A stretch of DNA of 10,928 nt, from positions 1 through 10,928 of the forward strand of contig DASZSI010000040.1 of NCBI GenBank assembly GCA_035548775.1, written 5' to 3'. The notes under the pieces are model-generated. The model was given only the letters and a program-made list of their open reading frames with translations, did no database searches and had not been told where the DNA came from. Source of the DNA: UBA7672 sp035548775. Lineage in GTDB: Bacteria > Pseudomonadota > Alphaproteobacteria > Caulobacterales > Hyphomonadaceae. The position numbers and the translations under genes were made by a program. Shown here piece after piece: positions 1 to 5,246 of this stretch. How positions within the stretch are numbered: position 1 is the stretch's first letter; the number at the start of each line of letters is the position of its first letter.

Positions 1-187
1 AGAAAAACAACGACGCTGCGACGACCATGATGACGACCATGATTGTGGCCGTGATGGTTTCCTGGCGGGTGGTCCACGTCACTTTCCGCGCTTCCTGGCG
101 GACCTGCGAGATGAACGTAAACGGGCCGACCCGCTTTTTCGGCGGGGCAGGTGCGGCGGTCTCGGAGGTTCCGGAAGTGGTTTTCAT
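1..187 (-). CDS. secE: SecE, preprotein translocase subunit (5' part; runs off the left edge)
   Basis: SecE is the small membrane subunit that clamps the SecY channel in the SecYEG translocon of the inner membrane. The first 62 codons are visible from an ATG at 187. Residues 1-22 are rich in Thr, Ala, Pro and Lys. Residues 25-45 carry the SecE hallmark: the amphipathic stretch FISQVRQEARKVTW (25-38) followed by Arg-Gln-Glu-Thr. A hydrophobic segment rich in Ile, Met and Val starts near residue 45 and is cut by the window edge. Single-TM SecE proteins of alphaproteobacteria are about 65-90 residues, so most of the gene is present. No good Shine-Dalgarno lies before the ATG. secE usually precedes nusG and the rplK operon; here it follows secD on the same strand after 159 bp, where secF would be expected. 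The identity rests on the conserved amphipathic motif. Confidence 0.88.
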   Translation of the reverse strand, partial: MKTTSGTSETAAPAPPKKRVGPFTFISQVRQEARKVTWTTRQETITATIMVVIMVVAASLFF

Positions 188-212
188 GACGATTTGGGGT
201 TTGAAGGGGGAC

Positions 213-241
213 CGTCTAGGGCAAGAGTCGGCGCTCGTCCA
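213..241 (-). promoter_or_regulatory. Weak candidate promoter for secE
   Basis: Reading the minus strand, TGGACG (236-241) and TAGACG (213-218) are separated by 17 bases. They partly match the -35 and -10 hexamers of housekeeping sigma (4/6 and 3/6), about 25 bases before the secE ATG. A promoter is expected here because a repeat tract separates secD from secE, but the match is poor and this is an inference. Confidence 0.22.
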
Positions 242-264
242 TGGGTATTGTGACGTTTGAAGCT

Positions 265-341
265 GGGAACAGGGAATGGGGAGCAGGCAGTCGGTTTCAA
301 GGCGTTAACGCCCATACTCCCAATTCGCCATTCTTACTCCC
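265..341. repeat. Imperfect inverted-repeat tract between secD and secE
   Basis: The 159-bp gap contains GGGAACAGGGAATGGGGAG at 265-283. Its imperfect reverse-complement partner lies at 317-341 and reads on the minus strand as GGGAGTAAGAATGGCGA followed by ATTGGGAG. Between them, 301-312 is the perfect 12-bp palindrome GGCGTTAACGCC. The arms are degenerate tandem units of the kind GGGAAT/GGGAGT. The tract begins six bases behind the secD stop codon, so it may form the 3' hairpin of the secD transcript. It may alternatively be a dispersed intergenic repeat. There is no T-run typical of an intrinsic terminator. Confidence 0.5.
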
Positions 342-346
342 ATGCC

Positions 347-1948
347 TCAGATCGGAATCCATTTCGGCCGGGCGATCTTGAGCCAGATCGCCATCATCCA
401 GCGGGCGACGATGACGGCCGTGAAGATCGAAGTCAGCACCCCCAGGGCCAGGGTCAGGGCGAAACCTTTGACCGGGCCGGAGCCCAGGTTGAACATGACA
501 AGAGCCGCCACAAGGTGGGTGACGTTGGCGTCGATGATGGTCGCCATGGCGTGCTCATAGCCCGCCTCCACCGAGGTGATGGGCGACCGCCCTGCCTTCT
601 TCTCCTCGCGTATGCGCTCGAAGATCAGCACGTTGTAGTCAACCGCCATGCCCATGGTCAGCAGGATGCCCGCGATGCCAGGCAAGGTCAGCGTCGCGCC
701 GAAGCCTGAGAGCACGCCCACCAGCATCCACGCGTTGCAGATCAGCGCGGCGACGGCAAAGAGCCCCAACGGACCGTAGGCCGCGATCATGAAGACAGCC
801 ACCAGGCCGACGCCCACAAACGACGCTGTCACGCCGGCATGGATCGAGTCGGCGCCCAGGCTGGCGTCCACCACTCGCTGTTCGGCCGACCGCAGCTTGG
901 CCGGCAGCGCGCCGGACCGCAGGATGATGGCCATCTGTTCGGCGGACTCGATCGTGAAATTGCCGCGGATCATGCCCGAGCCGGTCATGATCGGGCTTTC
1001 GATGTTCGGAGCGGAAACGATGCGGTTGTCGAGAACGATGGCGAACGGCTTGTTGACGTTCGCGGCCGTGGCCTTGCCGAACTTCGTGGCGCCGCCAGGG
1101 TGCAGCCGGAAGGAGATGTTGGGCCGGCCCGTTTCGTCGAAGCTCTGGCTTGCCGTCGCAAGATCCGAACCGTTGATGATCGGATCGGTGTAGATGACAT
1201 CCAGCTGTCCGTTGCGGCTGTCATCCGGCAAAGCCACCCGGCCGTTCTTGGGCACGCCCGGCTCGTAGTCGGTAGCGCTGGCGGCCACGTCTACCAGGTT
1301 GAAGGTCAGCACCCCCGCCTTGGTCAACGTATCGACAAGCTTTTCCATTTCCTTGGGATCGAGACCCGGCACCTCGACGATGATGCGGCTGTCGCCCTGC
1401 TTCTGGATGTTCGGTTCAACTAGGCCCGAGTTGTCCGCGCGTCGGCGTACAGCCTCCATCGAGGACGACAGGGCGTCGTTCTGCAGCTTCTGGAAAGCCT
1501 GCGGCGAGAAACGGACTTCGATCACGTTGTCCGGTCGGACCGTCACGTCATAGGAATTTGTCGCGCCGATCTGCCCAAGCGCAGGCTTGCCCAGCGCCTT
1601 GATGCGGTCGGCCGCCGCCTGCACATCGGCTGTGTTGTTGACCCGCACCTCAAGGTGATCGCCGACGATTTTGCGACCATCCAGGTTGACGGGGATAAGC
1701 GGCGCCTCGCGCAGCTTGTCACGGATGGCGCGCGATACGTTGTTCAGTTCGTTGGCGCGCAGTTCGTTGGGATCGACTTCCAGCAGCACCGAGGCGCCGC
1801 CCTTGAGGTCGAGGCCAAGGTTGAGCGGCCCGGTAGGCAGCCAGCCGAGATATTGCTTCGGCACGACGTTCGGCAGGCACAGCACCGCCCCGATAATCAG
1901 GGCGCCGAGCAGCAGAATGACTTTCCAGGCTGGAAAACGCAGCAGCAT
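347..1948 (-). CDS. secD: SecD, protein translocase subunit
   Basis: SecD pairs with SecF in the inner membrane and uses the proton-motive force to help pull secreted proteins out on the periplasmic side. The protein has 533 residues, normal for alphaproteobacterial SecD. TM1 is at about 9-28. LGLDLKGG (44-51) opens the periplasmic P1 region, and RIIVEVPG (188-195) is the usual conserved strand. LRSGALPAKL (343-352) and SLGADSI (363-369) precede the C-terminal bundle, with TM segments at about 370-390, 395-415, 418-438, 475-490 and 496-518. The proton-path motif reads MAVDYNVLIFERIREE, with Asp437 kept; most SecD proteins I know have Ala where Tyr438 stands. DANVTHLVAA and GPVKGFALTL complete the family pattern. 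The ATG lies 7 bases after the yajC stop, implying co-transcription. The protein is not fused to SecF, and no secF follows. Confidence 0.97.
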   Translation of the reverse strand: MLLRFPAWKVILLLGALIIGAVLCLPNVVPKQYLGWLPTGPLNLGLDLKGGASVLLEVDPNELRANELNNVSRAIRDKLREAPLIPVNLDGRKIVGDHLEVRVNNTADVQAAADRIKALGKPALGQIGATNSYDVTVRPDNVIEVRFSPQAFQKLQNDALSSSMEAVRRRADNSGLVEPNIQKQGDSRIIVEVPGLDPKEMEKLVDTLTKAGVLTFNLVDVAASATDYEPGVPKNGRVALPDDSRNGQLDVIYTDPIINGSDLATASQSFDETGRPNISFRLHPGGATKFGKATAANVNKPFAIVLDNRIVSAPNIESPIMTGSGMIRGNFTIESAEQMAIILRSGALPAKLRSAEQRVVDASLGADSIHAGVTASFVGVGLVAVFMIAAYGPLGLFAVAALICNAWMLVGVLSGFGATLTLPGIAGILLTMGMAVDYNVLIFERIREEKKAGRSPITSVEAGYEHAMATIIDANVTHLVAALVMFNLGSGPVKGFALTLALGVLTSIFTAVIVARWMMAIWLKIARPKWIPI

Positions 1949-1955
1949 GGACGTC

Positions 1956-2366
1956 TCAGCTTTCCTTGACGTCGTTTGCGGCTGGCGGCGCGGATTGGCC
2001 GCGCACGTCCATGATCATCGCACGCACTATGCGCAGCTTCGCGCCGCCATCGCCCGTGTCCAGGGTCACCTCATCGTCCGACAATTTGACTACCTTGCCG
2101 ATGATCCCGCCTGACGTGATGACCGTGTCGCCCTTCTTCAAGGCCGCCAGCAATTCCTTGTGCTTCTTCTGGCGCTGGTTCTGGGGACGAATGATCAGGA
2201 AATACATGATCGCGAACATCCCGCCGAACGGGATGATCAGCCCCAGAAGGCCGCCCGTGGGGTCGGCAGCAGCCGCAGCATTGGGATCGACTCCCGGGGC
2301 GGCGGCGGCCGGCGCGCCAGCGGCGGGGGCAGCCTGCTGTTGGAAAAACAGGGGAATCGGAAGCAT
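1956..2366 (-). CDS. yajC: YajC, Sec translocase accessory subunit
   Basis: YajC is a small single-pass inner-membrane protein that associates with SecD-SecF and the SecYEG holotranslocon. The protein has 136 residues. An N-terminal stretch rich in Ala, Pro and Gly (11-39) precedes the TM segment at about 40-59. The family signature RPQ follows (60-62), then a basic QRQKKHKELL and KKGDTVITSGGIIGKV (77-92), the typical cytosolic beta domain. The Ala/Pro/Gly-rich leader makes it slightly longer than the usual 90-120 residues. The ATG at 2366 has GGAGA (2371-2375 on the minus strand) four bases upstream, supporting this start. It lies directly upstream of secD (7-base gap), the classical yajC-secD arrangement. 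Confidence 0.96.
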   Translation of the reverse strand: MLPIPLFFQQQAAPAAGAPAAAAPGVDPNAAAAADPTGGLLGLIIPFGGMFAIMYFLIIRPQNQRQKKHKELLAALKKGDTVITSGGIIGKVVKLSDDEVTLDTGDGGAKLRIVRAMIMDVRGQSAPPAANDVKES

Positions 2367-2422
2367 CGGATCTCCGGAATCTCTAGATACTCCCGCCAGA
2401 CCGGGGGAGCCAAAGCGGGCGG

Positions 2423-2450
2423 ACTATAGCCAGAGAGACCTGCTTGGCAA
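2423..2450 (-). promoter_or_regulatory. Candidate promoter for yajC-secD
   Basis: In the 113-bp gap between the lipoprotein gene and yajC, the minus strand reads TTGCCA (2445-2450), a 16-base spacer and TATAGT (2423-2428). These resemble the -35 TTGACA and -10 TATAAT hexamers. The -10 lies about 57 bases before the yajC ATG. It is the best promoter-like match in the window and suggests that yajC-secD can be transcribed separately from surE-pcm-nlpD. This is pattern recognition only. Confidence 0.45.
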
Positions 2451-2479
2451 TCAAAAGGCTAGCGGACGGCCAAAGCGCC

Positions 2480-3748
2480 TCAGCCCTTGAGCGCGGGAAG
2501 GTAAAGAGCGGGGTCGACGGGTTGTTTTCCCTTGCGCAGCTCAAAATGCACCTGCGGGGTGGACGCATTGCCTGTCGCGCCCGCTGAGGCGATCACCTGC
2601 CCCTGCTTCACCACGTCGCCCTCTTTCACCGCCATGCTGGCCGAATAGGCGTAGGCCGAGACCCAACCGCCCGGATGGCGGATCAGGATCAGGTTGCCGA
2701 AGCCGGCCAGCTCGTTGCCGGCATACACGACCTCGCCCCCGGCGGCGGCCTTTACATCGGCGCCTTGAGGCACGGCGATGTTGACGCCGTCATTGCGTTG
2801 TCCGTCCGTACCCGTGCCGAATCCTTTGATCGGCGTACCCGACACCGGCCAGATGAAGTCATGGCTGCCCACCGGCGCCGGCTGCGAGGCCGCAGGCTTT
2901 GCGAGAGGGTTCTTCGGCGGTTCGACCGTCGCGACATCCACCTTGGCCTTCGTGTCCGCTTTCGGCGCGACTGGTTCGGCAGCCTTGCTTGCAAGCGATT
3001 GCGGTTTCACCGACGGCGCTGGCGGCCCCACCGGCGGCTTGGCGATCGGTGCGGCAATGACCGCAGCGGCAGCGATAGGGATTTGTGAAACGACAGGCTC
3101 GCTCATGCGGCCCTGATCGCGCGCCAGCGGCGGCAGCAGCAGTTCATCGCCCGGCCATACCGCCCACGGCCGCGACATGCCGTTGAGCAACGCAAGCGAA
3201 CGGGTATCGACATTGTACCGGCGCGATACCGAGTAGAGCGTCTCGCCACGCTCGATCACATGGATGTTCGGCGGCGGCAGGCGAACCATCGAACCCGGCG
3301 GCAACGCGTAAGGCGGCTGGAGATTGTTGGTCTCGATCAACGCCCGCATGTTCACCGAATAACGGCGCGAGATGTCGTAGAGCGTATCGCCATCCTGCAC
3401 CCGGATGGTGCGCGCCGAAACATTGTCGGCCGGTTGGCGCAATGCCCCGCCCGGCCGCGTCCCGGCCTGCGCCTGCATCGACTTCGCCTCGTCGATTGCA
3501 GAGGTATTGGTCGACGACAGCCCGACATCGACCGTGCGTGCCGGCGTCGCCGGCGGCGGAGGAACATAGGCCTGCGGCGCGCTCGGTTGGCGGACCGTCG
3601 CGGGCGCAGGAGCGGCCTTGGCGGATTTCACAGGCGCAGCGCCACGATAATCAATCGGCGCAACGGGCGGCGTCGGCGGATTGGACGCACACGCCCCCAG
3701 CCCCGCCACGGCGCTCGAAATCATCAGGATTCGCAAGGATGGGGGCAT
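2480..3748 (-). CDS. nlpD: NlpD-like lipoprotein: two LysM domains and a degenerate LytM (M23) domain
   Basis: This is a probable outer-envelope lipoprotein that binds peptidoglycan and regulates cell-wall amidases during division. Length is 422 residues. A signal peptide ends in the lipobox-like LGAC with Cys20 as lipidation site. Residues 21-112 are Pro/Ala-rich. LysM1 is at about 114-158 (VQDGDTLYDISRRYSVN) and LysM2 at about 162-206 (IERGETLYSVSRRYNVD). A Pro/Ala/Lys linker spans 207-295, and the LytM fold spans about 298-416, ending VHFELRKGKQPVDPALYLP. Most catalytic positions are altered: HxxxD is Asn319/Asn323, the catalytic His is Tyr368, and HxH is Gln399/His401. It is therefore unlikely to cleave peptidoglycan and matches E. 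coli NlpD, an activator of AmiC. The surE-pcm-nlpD order is shared with enterobacteria, though rpoS does not follow here. No close Shine-Dalgarno precedes the ATG; I chose it because the next in-frame Met (residue 9) would lose the basic n-region of the signal. Confidence 0.9.
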   Translation of the reverse strand: MPPSLRILMISSAVAGLGACASNPPTPPVAPIDYRGAAPVKSAKAAPAPATVRQPSAPQAYVPPPPATPARTVDVGLSSTNTSAIDEAKSMQAQAGTRPGGALRQPADNVSARTIRVQDGDTLYDISRRYSVNMRALIETNNLQPPYALPPGSMVRLPPPNIHVIERGETLYSVSRRYNVDTRSLALLNGMSRPWAVWPGDELLLPPLARDQGRMSEPVVSQIPIAAAAVIAAPIAKPPVGPPAPSVKPQSLASKAAEPVAPKADTKAKVDVATVEPPKNPLAKPAASQPAPVGSHDFIWPVSGTPIKGFGTGTDGQRNDGVNIAVPQGADVKAAAGGEVVYAGNELAGFGNLILIRHPGGWVSAYAYSASMAVKEGDVVKQGQVIASAGATGNASTPQVHFELRKGKQPVDPALYLPALKG

Positions 3749-3805
3749 GGCTGCCGGGACCCTGAAACTGGTCCTTTACCAATGCCGACCGTCCGTTACC
3801 GGACC

Positions 3806-4459
3806 CTAAAGCTCGCGCGCAACCCCCTGCTGAAGCGGGGCAAAACGGGCTTTCAGGATCGGCGTTTCGCGGAAACTGCCGTCGGCCTGCCGCTCCAGCC
3901 GCACGATCAGCTGCTCCCCGCCCCGGTCCACCGGAAGCACCGCTACCCCGCCCGGCGCAACCTGCCTGGCCAGTTCATCCGGCAGGCACGGGACTGAACC
4001 CATCAGCAGCACTCGGTCGAACGGCCCCGCCTCGGGCCAGCCGAGAAGACCATCGGACAGCCGAAGCTCGACCCGCGAGGAGATGCCGAGCGAATCCAGC
4101 GCCAGCCGCGCCCGGTCCACCAGAGTGCGATACCGGTCGATCGAATAGATGCGACGCGCAAGGCGGCTCAGCACCGCCGCGACATAGCCGGAGCCGCCCC
4201 CGATCTCGAGCACCGTGTGGTCACGCGCGACATTCAACGCCTGGATCATCACCCCCACGGTGACAGGCCGCGTCAGCGACTGGCCGCAATCGATCGGCAG
4301 CTCGACATTCTCCCACGCGCTTTCGATGAAGGGACGCGGCACAAACGTCTCGCGCGGCGTCTTCTCCAGCGCCTCGGTCACCCGCTGGTCGGTCACGCCG
4401 GACTGGCGCAGCGCCAGCACCAGGCGGGCGGCCTTGAAGCGGGGATCGTCCTCATCCAT
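3806..4459 (-). CDS. pcm: Protein-L-isoaspartate O-methyltransferase family protein (PCMT)
   Basis: PCMT enzymes transfer a methyl group from S-adenosylmethionine to isoaspartyl residues, starting repair of aged proteins in the cytosol. The protein has 217 residues, normal for the family. An N-terminal helical part leads to ETFVP (37-41) and GQSLTRPVTVGVM (59-71), equivalent to the usual GQTISQPYxVAxM. VLEIGGGSGYVAAVLS (83-98) is the SAM-binding glycine loop. SIDRY (106-110) supplies the acidic residue for the SAM ribose. DGLLGWPEAGPFDRVLLMG (136-154) and GGVAVLPVD (170-178) complete the Rossmann fold. Several loop residues differ from typical Pcm: Thr63 stands for the usual Ser, and MGSVPCLP (153-160) replaces the more usual TAAPPEIP. 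It may therefore be a divergent member with uncertain activity. It starts 7 bases after surE; the likely Shine-Dalgarno GGAG lies inside the end of surE. Confidence 0.88.
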   Translation of the reverse strand: MDEDDPRFKAARLVLALRQSGVTDQRVTEALEKTPRETFVPRPFIESAWENVELPIDCGQSLTRPVTVGVMIQALNVARDHTVLEIGGGSGYVAAVLSRLARRIYSIDRYRTLVDRARLALDSLGISSRVELRLSDGLLGWPEAGPFDRVLLMGSVPCLPDELARQVAPGGVAVLPVDRGGEQLIVRLERQADGSFRETPILKARFAPLQQGVAREL

Positions 4460-4466
4460 GACCGGT

Positions 4467-5237
4467 CTAGTCTCCGATCTTCAGCGAAGCCGCCAGTGTC
4501 CCCCGAAACTCATGATGAGTCATGTCGATATGCAGCGGCGTGATGGAAATGCGGCCATCATAGATCGCGCGCAGGTCGGTGCCCTGCGGCGGTTCCGACA
4601 GTTTCCCCGAATAGCCGATCCAGAAATAGTCCGCGCCGCGCAGGTCCGTCCGCTTTTCCAGCGTGGCGATAGATTCATCGCGGAAACCCTGCTGCGTCAC
4701 CTCCCAGCCGGCCACATCTCCCGGCAGGCGGTCGGGGAAATTCACGTTGATCACGCAGTTCTTCGGCCAGCCGGCGGCCAGCAGCGCCTTCAGCACGCGC
4801 GGTCCCCACGCCCTGCCCGTCTCCCATGGTATCGGCTCACCGCGCCGGAAATTGCGGGCCTGACTGAAGGCGATGGAAGGAATGCCAAGATGCATCCCCT
4901 CGATGGCCGCCGCGACGGTTCCCGACTGGCTGGTGTCTTCCGCGATGTTCTGGCCGCGATTGACGCCTGAAAGGATCAGGTCCGGCGGATGGTCCGCCAG
5001 GATATCCTTCACGCCCAGCAACACCGCATCCGATGGCGTGCCCGTGACGGCATAGCGTTTCTCCGCCTCCATCCTCAGCCGCACCGGAGCATTCAGCGTC
5101 ACCGCCCGCGCCTTGCCCGACTGCTCCTCATGCGGCGCAACGATCCAGACGTCGTCCGACACCGACCGCGCAATCTCCTCCAGCACCGTCAGCCCCGGAG
5201 CAAAAACGCCATCATCATTGGTGAGCAGAACGCGCAT
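4467..5237 (-). CDS. surE: 5'/3'-nucleotidase SurE
   Basis: SurE is a metal-dependent phosphatase that hydrolyses nucleoside monophosphates (and in some species short polyphosphate) and is linked to stationary-phase survival. The protein has 256 residues, as expected. It begins MRVLLTNDDGVFAPGL; Asp8 and Asp9 are the metal ligands of the family. Ser40 (HEEQSG), the GTPSDAV loop (66-72), SGVNRGQN (90-97, with metal-binding Asn93) and SGTVAAAIEG are all present, so it looks active. An in-frame TTG at 5252 would add five residues. I chose the ATG at 5237 because SurE proteins begin at this conserved strand and GAGGAG (5241-5246) lies three bases upstream. The ribosome site overlaps the serS stop codon, suggesting translational coupling. 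Confidence 0.96.
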   Translation of the reverse strand: MRVLLTNDDGVFAPGLTVLEEIARSVSDDVWIVAPHEEQSGKARAVTLNAPVRLRMEAEKRYAVTGTPSDAVLLGVKDILADHPPDLILSGVNRGQNIAEDTSQSGTVAAAIEGMHLGIPSIAFSQARNFRRGEPIPWETGRAWGPRVLKALLAAGWPKNCVINVNFPDRLPGDVAGWEVTQQGFRDESIATLEKRTDLRGADYFWIGYSGKLSEPPQGTDLRAIYDGRISITPLHIDMTHHEFRGTLAASLKIGD

Positions 5238-5240
5238 CAG

Positions 5241-5246
5241 CTCCTC
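5241..5246 (-). promoter_or_regulatory. Ribosome binding site of surE, overlapping the serS stop
   Basis: GAGGAG on the minus strand sits three bases before the surE ATG (5237) and shares bases with the serS TGA (5245-5247). It decides between the ATG at 5237 and the in-frame TTG at 5252, which would place the start upstream of this site. Terminating serS ribosomes would be positioned directly on it. Confidence 0.7.

Noticed and set aside
1..187. Left-edge gene as the start of SecF
   Set aside because: secF would be expected after secD, but the translation carries the SecE amphipathic motif and begins its TM helix only near residue 45, unlike SecF.
188..346. tRNA-Trp gene upstream of secE
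   Set aside because: A tRNA gene often precedes secE, but I see no cloverleaf, TTC-type T-loop or acceptor stem in this gap.
257..709. Plus-strand open frame covering the secD/secE gap and the secD 3' end
   Set aside because: Most of it is antisense to secD and it is rich in Asp, His, Arg and Gln with no motif or ribosome site.
2752..2994. Minus-strand frame rich in Arg and Ser inside the NlpD-like gene
   Set aside because: It is an alternative frame of the Pro/Ala/Lys linker and LytM start, without motif or ribosome site.
3791..3804. Small hairpin (GTCCG stem) after pcm as a terminator
   Set aside because: The stem is only five base pairs with no following T-run; it is probably chance, and pcm and the lipoprotein gene are likely co-transcribed.
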